64,000 nt of DNA, from contig NZ_JQCR01000002.1 in NCBI RefSeq assembly GCF_000757885.1, positions 620,001 through 684,000 of the forward strand. The letters are read 5' to 3'. Below are positions 52,681 to 61,346 of the stretch, piece by piece. The first letter of the stretch is position 1. Every line of letters begins with the position of its first letter. Origin of the DNA: Paenibacillus wynnii (GTDB lineage: Bacteria > Bacillota > Bacilli > Paenibacillales > Paenibacillaceae). The notes under the pieces are model-generated. The model was not told where the DNA came from. It worked only from the letters and a program-made list of their open reading frames with translations, and ran no database searches. Position numbers and translations under genes: made by a program.

Positions 52681-52870
52681 ATGTCCCTCGCGTCTGAAAT
52701 GATATCTACATCTAAATAATGGATTTATTTATGTCCTATGTATAAATATCGGCTGGATAGCTCTGTAAAGTTACACCGTTTTTTCGACAATGTAGAAGAC
52801 GGTTTAACTAGGCTCACGCTTATACTTCATTATAAAGTGCATGATTATGAAAGAATCCAGATCGTCAGTT

Positions 52871-52910
52871 AAAAAAAAGCAGCTGCCCCTGTTTGCGGGG
52901 GCAGTGCTTC
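52871..52910 (-). terminator. Terminator after the aldolase-family gene
   Basis: On the minus strand AAGCA-TGCCCC pairs with GGGGCA-TGCTT across small mismatches, followed by T8. Confidence 0.82.
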
Positions 52911-52919
52911 TGCAAGGTA

Positions 52920-53882
52920 TTATTTGTCACCAAAGGTTACTTCCGGAGTTGTAAGCTTATCATAGAAATCAACAGCTTGATCCTTGTCCGCGGAGGAACG
53001 CAAAGCCATAGCGGAACGAGGATGCTCATCAAGAGTACCCGTGATCATATAAGGAATGATATATCCCCACTCTTCTTTCTCCCGCAATGGAATCATTAGA
53101 CGTTCAACGATATCAAGTACCGGGCGTAAAGTATAACGTGTATTTTTCAAATGGGTAACAAGCAGTTCCGTTGGGCAATTGCCTGCAGCACGTCCCATCC
53201 CGTAACAGGAAGCATCCAGCAGCTCTACACCGTGTTCATTAGCAACAAGGGTATTAGAGAAGGCCAATTGCAAATTGTTATGGGTATGTACGCCTAAACG
53301 CTTGTTTGGCAGGTGAGTTTTGAATTTCTCGATCAGGTACTTCATATCATTATGATCCAAGCTGCCATAGGAATCGACGATGTAGACCACATCCACTACA
53401 CTTTCACTGATCTGCTCGAAGGCTTCAAGAAGTTCATTCTCCATTACATTAGATAATGCCATAATGTTGATAGTTGTTTCATAACCTAAGTTATGAAAGG
53501 TTTGTACAAGTTGAAGCGCCTTGTCCACATCTTTGCTGTAGCAAGCCACACGAATCAGATCGAGCATGCTTTCGCTGCGCGGCAAAATATCATTCTCATC
53601 CACACGTCCAATATCCACGAGGGCAGAGAGCTTGGTATGACCCTTTTGCGGAATAACCTTGCGGAGAAAATCATCATTAAGAAATCTCCATGGGCCGGCA
53701 CCTTCAGCGCCTTTAAGCAGCTTAGGGGAATTTTTATAGCCGATTTCCATATAATCAACACCGGCCTCATTAAGACCCGCGTAAAGATTTTGTACAAATT
53801 CCACACTGAAATCCCAGTTGTTCACAAGTCCTCCGTCACGGATGGTACAGTCGACGATTTTGCTATGATTAATCTTCACCAA
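52920..53882 (-). CDS. Aldolase/DRE-TIM metallolyase family protein
   Basis: 320 residues. IVDCTIRDGGLVNNWDFS opens a HMGL-like TIM barrel (D-x-T-x-R-D-G, first metal Asp), and LGVHTHNNLQLAFSN carries the two metal His. The family includes HMG-CoA lyase, isopropylmalate synthase and 4-hydroxy-2-oxovalerate aldolase. It is shorter than synthases and lacks their regulatory domain, so a lyase role is likely, reaction unknown. It is divergent from feoAB; a Fur-like box at 53933-53951 lies nearer to it, which hints at iron-dependent control. Confidence 0.8.
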   Translation of the reverse strand: MVKINHSKIVDCTIRDGGLVNNWDFSVEFVQNLYAGLNEAGVDYMEIGYKNSPKLLKGAEGAGPWRFLNDDFLRKVIPQKGHTKLSALVDIGRVDENDILPRSESMLDLIRVACYSKDVDKALQLVQTFHNLGYETTINIMALSNVMENELLEAFEQISESVVDVVYIVDSYGSLDHNDMKYLIEKFKTHLPNKRLGVHTHNNLQLAFSNTLVANEHGVELLDASCYGMGRAAGNCPTELLVTHLKNTRYTLRPVLDIVERLMIPLREKEEWGYIIPYMITGTLDEHPRSAMALRSSADKDQAVDFYDKLTTPEVTFGDK

Positions 53883-53932
53883 TAAACTCTCCTCTCAGCT
53901 ATACATCATCATTATCCCACCATATCCGACAG

Positions 53933-53951
53933 GCAATCATTATCATTCATA
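53933..53951. promoter_or_regulatory. Fur-like box near the aldolase-family gene
   Basis: The minus strand reads TGAATGATAATGATTGC, with the TGATAATGATT part of the Fur 7-1-7 consensus intact. It lies 51 bases before the aldolase-family start. A weaker ATCATCATTATC occurs at 53905-53916. Confidence 0.5.
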
Positions 53952-54077
53952 ATACTTTAGTGAAGATTAAAATGTAAAGAATATTTCACCGTTCGCCCAT
54001 ATATGCTTTCAGTATGGTTTGTATGTGACAAATGTTACAGTTAAATTGCCAGAAAAATGCTAAAGTACAGAAAAACT

Positions 54078-54096
54078 ATTGAGATTGATTATCAGT
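54078..54096 (+). promoter_or_regulatory. Fur box upstream of feoA
   Basis: ATTGAGATTGATTATCAGT closely matches ATTGATAATGATTATCAAT. It lies 20 bases before the feoA start, just ahead of the TGGAGGG ribosome site, in a position suited to repression by iron-loaded Fur. Confidence 0.7.
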
Positions 54097-54115
54097 CTCT
54101 TTTGGAGGGAAATAA

Positions 54116-54358
54116 ATGGTCTTACTACCCTGCTCCCTATTACATCTACAACCGGGCACAATAGGCTCTATTCATAAAATTGATGGAATGAATCCCATTT
54201 TACGCCGTCGGCTTGCCGATTTGGGCGTTTCCGAAGGCGTCATCATCAGCCTCAAAGGAAAAGGTCCTTTTCTAGGACCTATTACATTGGAATGCAACGG
54301 TCAGTTATTCGCTATCCGTCGCAAGGAGGCTTCAAGGATTGAAGTCAATGTCTCATGA
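54116..54358 (+). CDS. feoA: Ferrous iron transport protein A
   Basis: 80 residues, SH3-like FeoA domain: PGTIGSIHKI, LRRRLADLGVSEG, LKGKGPFLGPITLECNG and FAIRRKEASRI. TGGAGGG precedes the ATG. FeoA helps FeoB to take up Fe(II) through a cytoplasmic contact. Its stop overlaps the feoB start (ATGA). Confidence 0.94.
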   Translation: MVLLPCSLLHLQPGTIGSIHKIDGMNPILRRRLADLGVSEGVIISLKGKGPFLGPITLECNGQLFAIRRKEASRIEVNVS

Positions 54359-56367
54359 GATCGGTCGCATTGATTGGCAACCCCAACACAGGAAAGACCT
54401 CTCTTTTCAACACACTTACTTCATCTTATGAATATGTCGGGAACTGGGCCGGGGTAACCGTAGAGAAAAAGGTGGGCGACCTGAAGAACGGGGCCGGTAA
54501 GCTGATAGATCTACCCGGCATCTACTCCCTGCACCCGCTCTCCCGGGATGAAGGCGTAGCGGCTCAATACTTACTTGAGGAGTCCCCTGAAGCGGTTATC
54601 AACATTGTAGATGCCTCACAGCTGGAACGGAACTTGCTGCTCACTCTGCAACTTCTTGAATACGGAAAACCGACAGTACTTGGTTTGAATATGATGGACG
54701 TCGCAAATGCTCGGGGCATTCATGTCAATCCGGAAGTCCTTCAATCGCGCTTAGGCATTTCCGTCCTACCGCTTATCGCTAGAACCGGCAAAGGCAGTGG
54801 ACAGGTTTTAAGCATTGTAGAGAAGCCCTCATCCATACCTCCGGTTCATTTCAAGCTTAACTACGGTGAAATTACCGAACTCGCCATATCTACTATAGAA
54901 AAGGAATTACAACATACACCTCATTTGCCTAATCACCGTTGGGTTGCCTTGCAATTACTTGAGCAGAATCCGGTTGTTCTGGAATTCTTGAAGTCACGTG
55001 TAGATACAGTTAAACTGCTGGCTATTTATGAGGCTTGTCAAAGCGAATTGCAAATCAAGAAGCTGGCCTTGACTCTTCCGCAGTGGATTCGTTCCATACG
55101 CATGGACTACATCCGTTCGTTATGCAAAGACGCTCTCGATACATCCGGGCAAAAGCCGCATAACCTGACGGAACGACTCGATACCGTGCTGACACACCGT
55201 TTTTTGGGACTGCCATTGTTCATATTCTTTATGTATGCTTTATTCAAAACAACCTTCGATTGGGTAGGCGGACCTTTATCTGGTCTTATAGACGGTCTGC
55301 TCTCCGGTCCTGTAAGTGAGGGAACTGCCTCGTTGCTTCAATATATCGGAGCATCCAGCTTTACTCATGCACTCATTATTGACGGTATTATTGGCGGTGT
55401 CGGCGGTGTTCTTGTCTTCGTCCCGCAGATTTTCATTCTGTTTCTCATTATCTCTTTCTTAGAGGATTCAGGTTACATGGCCAGAGTATGTCTGCTAATG
55501 GACAGTACCATGGAGAGAATGGGTCTGAACGGGAAAGCCTTCATTCCATTTATTATCGGCTTCGGCTGCAACGTCCCTGCAATTATGGCGGCGCGCAGTA
55601 TCGAACAGCCTAAAGACCGGATGCTGACCACACTTCTGATGCCGCTGATGTCCTGCTCTGCAAGACTTCCAGTGTACGCCTTATTTGCAGCCGTATTCTT
55701 CCCAACTCAGCAGGCGGCAGCCATATTATCAATGTACGTGATGGGTATCATCTTCGCTCTGTTATTATGCAAGCTGTTCTCCAGATACTTATTTAAAAAT
55801 GAAGCATCGATCTTTATTATCGAGCTTCCTCCATACCGTTTACCGCAGATCAAGACCCTGTCACGGAGCACTTGGGAAAAAGGTAAAGGCTTCCTACGCA
55901 AGGCAGGTACCATTATCCTTGCAGGTTCAGTCATTATCTGGCTGATGTCTTATGCCGGACCGGGCGGATTAGATGTAGAGATGGACTTCAGTTATTTAGC
56001 AAAATTCGGCGGTATTATTGCACCTTTGCTTGAGCCTCTAGGCTTTGGAACATGGCAAGCAGGAGCCACGCTTGTACCGGGTTTCCTGGCTAAGGAAGTC
56101 GTTGTATCCACTATGAATATTATTTACCACACTCCGGATGCTGCCGGATTGCAAAGCCAAGTTTCGCAGACATTCACACCACTGAGCTCAATCAGCTTCA
56201 TGGCCTTTATTCTTCTCTATATCCCTTGTCTGGCTACAGTAGGTGTTATTAAGAAAGAAACAGCTTCTTGGAAATGGACCTTTTTCTCCATGGGTTATTG
56301 TCTAGTTCTGGCGTATGTAGTATGTTTGATCATTTACCAAGGCGGACGGCTGTTGGGCTGGGCATAA
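54355..56367 (+). CDS. feoB: Ferrous iron transporter B
   Basis: 670 residues. The GTPase domain (about 1-160) has GNPNTGKTS (G1), GNWAGVTVEKK (G2), IDLPGIYSLHP (G3) and LNMMDVA (G4). From about 285 the membrane part has two Gate domains, with SFLEDSGYMARVC, PFIIGFGCNVPAIMAAR and MPLMSCSARLPVYALFAA. The length is normal for Bacillota. It imports Fe(II). The operon continues with a small Cys-rich protein. Confidence 0.95.
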   Translation: MRSVALIGNPNTGKTSLFNTLTSSYEYVGNWAGVTVEKKVGDLKNGAGKLIDLPGIYSLHPLSRDEGVAAQYLLEESPEAVINIVDASQLERNLLLTLQLLEYGKPTVLGLNMMDVANARGIHVNPEVLQSRLGISVLPLIARTGKGSGQVLSIVEKPSSIPPVHFKLNYGEITELAISTIEKELQHTPHLPNHRWVALQLLEQNPVVLEFLKSRVDTVKLLAIYEACQSELQIKKLALTLPQWIRSIRMDYIRSLCKDALDTSGQKPHNLTERLDTVLTHRFLGLPLFIFFMYALFKTTFDWVGGPLSGLIDGLLSGPVSEGTASLLQYIGASSFTHALIIDGIIGGVGGVLVFVPQIFILFLIISFLEDSGYMARVCLLMDSTMERMGLNGKAFIPFIIGFGCNVPAIMAARSIEQPKDRMLTTLLMPLMSCSARLPVYALFAAVFFPTQQAAAILSMYVMGIIFALLLCKLFSRYLFKNEASIFIIELPPYRLPQIKTLSRSTWEKGKGFLRKAGTIILAGSVIIWLMSYAGPGGLDVEMDFSYLAKFGGIIAPLLEPLGFGTWQAGATLVPGFLAKEVVVSTMNIIYHTPDAAGLQSQVSQTFTPLSSISFMAFILLYIPCLATVGVIKKETASWKWTFFSMGYCLVLAYVVCLIIYQGGRLLGWA

Positions 56368-56410
56368 TCATGGACGTCAAAGATCTTCCTAGGAAAGCGG
56401 GGCATACGTG

Positions 56411-56599
56411 ATGATAAATGTGTTGATTGTAGGTCTTATATTCGGATATTCAGGATGGATGTTGTACCGTCATGTACAAAAAGGCAAAAAAGGAGCCTGT
56501 GCCGGTTGTGACAAGGGTAAAACCTGTGAGGCTGCATCCATGGATTCTCCTTTTTCTTGTAACAGCGGAAGCCTTAATACAAGCATTAAAAGTAAGTAA
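56411..56599 (+). CDS. FeoB-associated Cys-rich membrane protein
   Basis: 62 residues from the ATG at 56411. One membrane helix (INVLIVGLIFGYSGWMLY) is followed by a basic stretch and a cysteine motif (CAGCDKGKTC, then FSC). Such proteins sit after feoB in many Bacillota in place of FeoC; their role in iron uptake is not settled. It begins 43 bases after the feoB stop. Confidence 0.82.
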   Translation: MINVLIVGLIFGYSGWMLYRHVQKGKKGACAGCDKGKTCEAASMDSPFSCNSGSLNTSIKSK

Positions 56600-56708
56600 A
56601 ACTATGGCAAATTTAATACCAATCTAAGATAAAATGGTTTAAAACCTTGGGAGACGGGTATGTTTGTTATAAGCAATTGCAACCAGACTCACCAAGGAGG
56701 GAATAACA

Positions 56709-56846
56709 ATGAATACTAAGAAAACACTGTTTACTACCCTAGCGCTCGGTGCCGTATATCTGATGAAGAACAAGGAAACCCGTGATAAAGTAATGAATGG
56801 CATTCAATCCTTCACCAAGTCTAAGAAATCAGGCAGCACAATTTAA
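56709..56846 (+). CDS. Small basic protein, unknown (YtxH-like start)
   Basis: 45 residues with AAGGAGGGA seven bases before the ATG. The peptide starts MNTKKTLFTTLALGAVYLMK, then KNKETRDKVMNGIQSF and a Lys/Ser tail. The hydrophobic start followed by NKETRDKV resembles the beginning of YtxH-type stress proteins. It is short but the site and codon use are good. It is followed by a palindromic repeat and terminator. Confidence 0.6.
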   Translation: MNTKKTLFTTLALGAVYLMKNKETRDKVMNGIQSFTKSKKSGSTI

Positions 56847-56848
56847 GA

Positions 56849-56911
56849 AGACCAAGAAGAAACGGCTTTTCCGTCCTTAATTGGACGGAATCCGTTTCTC
56901 GTAGAAATATA
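56849..56911. repeat. Palindromic repeat family 2, medium copy
   Basis: ACCAAGAAGAAACGGCTTTT, then an inner CCGTCC/GGACGG hairpin, then ATCCGTTTCTCGTAGAAAT: the AAACGG/CCGTTT arms give a closed structure. The two edges are nearly identical to those at 45855-45958. Confidence 0.65.
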
Positions 56912-56941
56912 AGCACCAGCCCTTTAACGGGGCTGGTGCTT
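56911..56941. terminator. Bidirectional terminator between the small gene and pepA
   Basis: Perfect 12-bp stem AAGCACCAGCCC with its complement and a 7-base loop, followed by ATTTT. It serves both converging genes. Confidence 0.85.
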
Positions 56942-56967
56942 ATTTTACGTTATGCAGGCGGGTACTC

Positions 56968-58476
56968 TTAATTCTCGGCCTGACTTAGCATCCATTCCAA
57001 AAGGGTGCGAACCATCACCCCTGTAGCCCCTTTCGGATTGACTCCGCGCTCCTTGGAGAGGAATGCTGTACCTGCAATGTCCAAGTGGAGCCAGGGCTTT
57101 CCTTCAGCGAAGGTACCGATAAATAGTCCTGCTGTTATTGCTGCTCCATATCCTCCTGTAGCATTGCGAAGATCGGCGACCTCACTTTTCAACATATCCT
57201 TAAATTCAGGGTAGGCTGGCAAGGGCCAGATTTTCTCCCCCGTTCTCTGAGAGGCGGCTGTGAATTCCTGCAAAAAGGCTTCATCGTTCGTGACCACGCC
57301 TGTAGCAACATCTCCTAAAGTTGAAAGCACAGCACCTGTGAGCGTGGCGATATCAATGATGCGTTCTGCTCCCCACTCTCTGGCATAAGTAAGAGCATCT
57401 GCCAGCACAACCCGGCCTTCTGCGTCCGTATTTAGAACTTCAATTGTACGACCGCTGAGAGAAGTAATGACATCACCAGGCTTGAATGCATTCGCTGAGA
57501 CCATATTTTCGGCGGCAGGGATCACCATCACTACATTAATTCGTGGACGCAATCTCCCCAGCGCCTCTGCAACGCCCAATACGGCGGCTGCTCCACCCAT
57601 TTCGCTAATCATGTCCTCCATTCCTGGAGCACGTTTCAGGGAAACACCACCCGTATCAAACGTGATGCCTTTACCTACCAGTCCAATTACATTCTCCCAA
57701 TGCCCTGTTCCTTGATAGCGGATTACAATCATTCGCGGCAGGTTAATACTGCCCTTACCCACTGCCCATAATCCCCCCATCCCCTTATGCATAATTTCAC
57801 GTTCATCCAATACCTCCACAGGGAAGCCATACCTCTCTGCAATCTCCACAGCGGACACAGCCAGATCAGCCGGCACCAGCATGTTTCCAGGAATATTAGT
57901 TAAAGTACGTGCTAATAGGGTGGCTTCTCCAAAGGCCTGCCCACGCTCAACACCTGCAGTCCAAAGTTCTCCCTCAGGCTCATCAATTTCCTGCTCTATA
58001 TAAAACAAAGCCGAGGTTATGCCCCCATATTGAGGTTGCTCTTGTTTGTAATGTTTCCGTATATATGCTCCGAGTAGAAGACCTTCACTAAAGGTATGTG
58101 CAACTGCTGCCAAATCTACCTCAGCCGTCCAATCGCCTATTCCATTAGGGATCTGAATAACCAGATTCTCAGCTTTAAGTCTAACTGCTGCCCGTGCAAT
58201 TTGGGCAAACATTAGACGCAGTTCATCTGCACTGAGAATACGGTCTCCCCTACCGATTAAGATGACCGCGGGAAAGTTAGATTCCTTCTCTAGCGGCAGA
58301 ACATAACTTTGCTGCAACTTCCCCTCGAATATCCCAAGCGAGGCCAACCCACCTATTTTCGAATCCCATTCTGATGAAAGTCCGCCATCCTTTATTTCTA
58401 ATTCCGAAATAATCCGAATTAGAACATCACCCGTTAACGTTGAAAGCGGAACTCCGCTCCTCCATCCAATATTCAT
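56968..58476 (-). CDS. pepA: Leucyl aminopeptidase (M17)
   Basis: 502 residues from the ATG at 58476 (GGTGGAG upstream); the frame extends to 58542 without a site. The C-terminal domain has all M17 markers: LVGKGITFDTGGVSLKRA (metal Lys and Asp), MEDMISEMGGAAAVLG, and NTDAEGRVVLADALTYARE. The N-terminal half is a less conserved macro-like domain. It removes N-terminal residues from peptides in the cytoplasm as a hexamer. A hairpin separates it from the kinase gene upstream. Confidence 0.93.
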   Translation of the reverse strand: MNIGWRSGVPLSTLTGDVLIRIISELEIKDGGLSSEWDSKIGGLASLGIFEGKLQQSYVLPLEKESNFPAVILIGRGDRILSADELRLMFAQIARAAVRLKAENLVIQIPNGIGDWTAEVDLAAVAHTFSEGLLLGAYIRKHYKQEQPQYGGITSALFYIEQEIDEPEGELWTAGVERGQAFGEATLLARTLTNIPGNMLVPADLAVSAVEIAERYGFPVEVLDEREIMHKGMGGLWAVGKGSINLPRMIVIRYQGTGHWENVIGLVGKGITFDTGGVSLKRAPGMEDMISEMGGAAAVLGVAEALGRLRPRINVVMVIPAAENMVSANAFKPGDVITSLSGRTIEVLNTDAEGRVVLADALTYAREWGAERIIDIATLTGAVLSTLGDVATGVVTNDEAFLQEFTAASQRTGEKIWPLPAYPEFKDMLKSEVADLRNATGGYGAAITAGLFIGTFAEGKPWLHLDIAGTAFLSKERGVNPKGATGVMVRTLLEWMLSQAEN

Positions 58477-58522
58477 AGTTACTCCACCACCTTTTATATA
58501 TCTTATGCATTGTAACATAATA

Positions 58523-58566
58523 AGGCTGATCTCTTTCGGCAAGTGTAGAACCGTAGAGATCAGCCT
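58523..58566 (-). terminator. Hairpin between the kinase and pepA genes
   Basis: Perfect 12-bp arms AGGCTGATCTCT and complement with a 20-base loop. The T-run is weak (TTATTAT). Confidence 0.6.
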
Positions 58567-58588
58567 ATGATGTAGCTATTTATCGTGT

Positions 58589-59692
58589 TTATTGAATAAG
58601 AGGAAGTGAGATTATAAAGCTGGTACCTTCATTGAGCTTGCTGCTGACTGAAATGCATCCCCCATGATTTCTGATGATCTTGTCACTAACTGACAGCCCC
58701 AGTCCCGTCCCATTTTTCTTAGTCGTAAAAAAAGGATTGAACAAGCGATCCAGGGTACAAATACTCATCCCTTCCCCATTATCAGATATAAAAATGCGCA
58801 CTTCAGCCCCTTCGCGCCGTGCCCCAATCTCTATCCTGCCGGTATAATCATCGTCCCTTTCTGTTATCGCTTCCATTGCATTTCTTATGATGTTAATAAC
58901 CACCTGCTTCATCTGTTTCACATCCACCGAAATATTTAAATCTTCGGCAAAAGGATGCAGGTGAATCTCGCAACCCTTCATCAGGGCTTCACTCTCGGTT
59001 AGCAATACAACCTCCCTAAGCAGAAGAGATACCGGAATGATTCCAACTTGGGGAACAGAGGGTTTGGAGGATGCAAGGAATTCATGAATAATATCATTCG
59101 CACGGTCAATTTCTGCCAGAATAATCTTGGCATACTCTTCTTTGCCCAACTGAGAAAGGTGGGGGCGAAGTAATTGGATAAAACCGCGTATGGATGTTAA
59201 TGGATTACGTATCTCATGGGCAATTGAGGCAGACAGTTTCCCGAGCATAGCCAGATTATCATTCTGATAAGCCGTTTGTTCAATACGCTTGTAATCAGAG
59301 ATTTCCTTAATAACAAACAAATATTGCCCATTCATCTTTTCTCCGTAGGTCACGGATACCCGCCAATAACGGCCAAATTCATCTACAAACTCGTATGCGG
59401 ATTTCCCCTTGTAAATCGTTTCCCTGTAAATATTCAATACTCTTCTTTTCTTGGCACGGCTTAATTGAACATGAGATAACATACTGAGGATAGTACACCC
59501 TACAAGAGCATGGCGTTTCATGTCCAGGATGGTATACATCTGACTGTTAATAAAGCTGAGAATTCCTTCTTCATCAAAAAGCATAATTCCACTGTCCAAG
59601 TTCTCCAGAACGTTCTCATATGTAGTATTTATGAGGCCGGATTGAAACGATCTTGCTGATAACAGCAAACCTTCCTGATATTCGCGTAACAT
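58589..59692 (-). CDS. PAS-domain sensor histidine kinase, cytoplasmic
   Basis: 367 residues, no membrane helix. PAS domain about 25-135 (NLDSGIMLFDEEGILSFIN). The phosphorylated His is in SASIAHEIRNPLTSIRGF near residue 160. The ATPase domain has N (VVINIIRNAMEAI), G1 (ISDNGEGM), F (FNPFFTTKK) and G2 (GTGLGLSV). This layout (HEIRNPLT with one PAS) matches Kin-type sporulation kinases of Bacilli that feed Spo0F. No response regulator gene is adjacent, as usual for such orphans. Confidence 0.9.
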   Translation of the reverse strand: MLREYQEGLLLSARSFQSGLINTTYENVLENLDSGIMLFDEEGILSFINSQMYTILDMKRHALVGCTILSMLSHVQLSRAKKRRVLNIYRETIYKGKSAYEFVDEFGRYWRVSVTYGEKMNGQYLFVIKEISDYKRIEQTAYQNDNLAMLGKLSASIAHEIRNPLTSIRGFIQLLRPHLSQLGKEEYAKIILAEIDRANDIIHEFLASSKPSVPQVGIIPVSLLLREVVLLTESEALMKGCEIHLHPFAEDLNISVDVKQMKQVVINIIRNAMEAITERDDDYTGRIEIGARREGAEVRIFISDNGEGMSICTLDRLFNPFFTTKKNGTGLGLSVSDKIIRNHGGCISVSSKLNEGTSFIISLPLIQ

Positions 59693-59914
59693 GACACGAA
59701 GTTCCCCCTTCTACTGCAATTGACGAAGCCGCTCTACGACATCAAATTACTATGTATGTGAGTATATGACGAAGCCGTCAGAACATTCGGTTTTTGTTGT
59801 AAAATATCCAACCTTATTAACTATATTCCAATCATATCCAAGAGAGATGAACAACGCAATCAGAGATACTGTCGAATCCTAATTATTTCATAGAAATGAT
59901 TCTAAAGACATAAG

Positions 59915-59948
59915 AAAAAAGCCTCTATTATGTTATCAAGAGGCTTCT
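59915..59948 (-). terminator. Terminator after the zinc-finger-like gene
   Basis: AAGCCTCT and AGAGGCTT arms; on the minus strand a T-run follows. Confidence 0.75.
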
Positions 59949-59973
59949 TGGTAAATTAGGACTGCGGATTTAG

Positions 59974-60381
59974 TTAGGCTTTTTGCTGTAGACGGTGCCG
60001 CCGTTGGCTCATTACGGCTAACCGTTTCTTAAGCTCCCGCTCCCACTTGGTATCCCCAATTTGCTTGGCAACTGCCAGCAAATCCAACGACATATCAATC
60101 TGGCTTCTTACAATAGCTAATGGGTCTTCGGTTTCCATATTGATAACATTTTCAAAAATAGACTCTTCATCTTCCATGACATAGTCCTGAAAATCCACAT
60201 CAGTCACGCCGTCCCCATGAGCATATTCAGCCAAAATTTCATATTCATTCTCGACCTTGTAATGAACCTCCACCCGATGACAAACCGGACAAAACAGCAG
60301 GGGAACATTATGAACTTGCGTACGATAATGTTTAAGTGTTCCCTTTGTTCCTACCATACTCGCGCCACAGCAAAAGCTCAT
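59974..60381 (-). CDS. Zinc-finger-like protein (YgiT-type CxxC) of unknown function
   Basis: 135 residues. MSFCCGASMVG and LFCPVCHRVEVHYK give a Cys pair and CPVC, which fits a single zinc ribbon like YgiT-type domains; HxxxHN spacing between them is compatible. The rest is acidic then helical (QIDMSLDLLAVAKQIGD). No toxin partner (MqsR/RelE) is beside it, so it is not a complete YgiT-type antitoxin. It may bind RNA polymerase or ribosomes, but this is a guess. A single gene. Confidence 0.7.
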   Translation of the reverse strand: MSFCCGASMVGTKGTLKHYRTQVHNVPLLFCPVCHRVEVHYKVENEYEILAEYAHGDGVTDVDFQDYVMEDEESIFENVINMETEDPLAIVRSQIDMSLDLLAVAKQIGDTKWERELKKRLAVMSQRRHRLQQKA

Positions 60382-60516
60382 GATTGCTCACCCTCCCAGG
60401 TTAATTTCAATGGTTTCGTATTATTGTATTACATTATGCCGATGGAGATTCCTCTTCCATATTTAACCTTTGCGCCCGTTTTCAAACAAGCGGCACAGGT
60501 TAGATTATTTTGGAGC

Positions 60517-60560
60517 AAAAAACCCCCTTATACCGAATTCAAATTCGGCAAAGGAGGTTG
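60517..60560 (-). terminator. Terminator after the peroxiredoxin gene
   Basis: AACCTCC/GGGGGTT outer arms and CCGAATT/AATTCGG inner arms, followed by T6 on the minus strand. Confidence 0.8.
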
Positions 60561-60595
60561 CTAATCATTTCTCAAGGATCGCCTAGAAAGGGACC

Positions 60596-61135
60596 TTACA
60601 GGTTCTTATCGCCCGGTTTCCAGTTCATTGCACATAAACCGCCCGATTGCAGTGCTTGAAGTACACGAAGTGTTTCTTCTACGCTGCGACCTACATCGTT
60701 ATGGTTCACGACCTGATATTTCAACTCGCCATCAGGGTCGATGATGAACAGACCACGAAGGGCAATGCCTTCTTCTTCAATTAATATACCATAATCCTTC
60801 GCCACATTCTTAGTGATATCGGATGCAAGAGGGAAGCTCAACTGACCCAGACCGTTAGAGTCTTTAGGTGTGCTGATCCATGCCTTGTGGCTGTGGATTG
60901 AATCCACGCTGACCCCAAGAATTTCTGTATCAAGTGCCGCGAATTGATCTGCAGCATCACTAAGAGCTGTGATTTCTGTCGGGCATACAAATGTGAAATC
61001 AAGTGGATAGAAGAAGAATACAAGCCATTTGCCGCGATAGTCGGACAAGCTTACTTTACCAAAATCTTTGCCGTCACCAGATACTGTTTCCATTGTAAAA
61101 TCGGGAGCCGGTCTACCTACCAAACGTTCTGCCAT
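60596..61135 (-). CDS. Typical 2-Cys peroxiredoxin (AhpC/TSA family)
   Basis: 179 residues. LVFFFYPLDFTFVCPTEI holds the peroxidatic Cys, SVDSIHSHKAWI follows, and GGLCAMNWKPGD carries the resolving Cys. The length and LCAMNW fit the Prx1/AhpC group. It reduces peroxides using thioredoxin or AhpF; no ahpF lies beside it. Upstream are a -35/-10 pair and a perfect PerR box, so peroxide induction is likely. Confidence 0.92.
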   Translation of the reverse strand: MAERLVGRPAPDFTMETVSGDGKDFGKVSLSDYRGKWLVFFFYPLDFTFVCPTEITALSDAADQFAALDTEILGVSVDSIHSHKAWISTPKDSNGLGQLSFPLASDITKNVAKDYGILIEEEGIALRGLFIIDPDGELKYQVVNHNDVGRSVEETLRVLQALQSGGLCAMNWKPGDKNL

Positions 61136-61260
61136 TGCTTACATCCTCCTTTGATTATGTAAGAAAAACAGCTGACTTGATCCGTCCGTTAGAGGACTGA
61201 CGCTATCTATGCTTTTCTTGATATGATGAGTGGGTTACTACCCTTTCTACTACAACTCAA

Positions 61261-61289
61261 ATGGTATCATCGTACAAAATCAAAGTCAA
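61261..61289 (-). promoter_or_regulatory. Promoter of the peroxiredoxin gene
   Basis: On the minus strand TTGACT (61289-61284) and TACCAT (61266-61261) are 17 bases apart. The mRNA would have a leader of about 115 bases before the start at 61135. Confidence 0.65.
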
Positions 61290-61308
61290 GATTACATTGA
61301 TTACTTTT

Positions 61309-61323
61309 TTATAATAATTATAA
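61309..61323. promoter_or_regulatory. PerR box upstream of the peroxiredoxin promoter
   Basis: TTATAATAATTATAA matches the PerR consensus TTATAATNATTATAA at every position. It lies 20 bases upstream of the -35 and 24 bases after the leuB stop. Confidence 0.85.
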
Positions 61324-61346
61324 ATAAGCAATTTTATGTGACAGTT

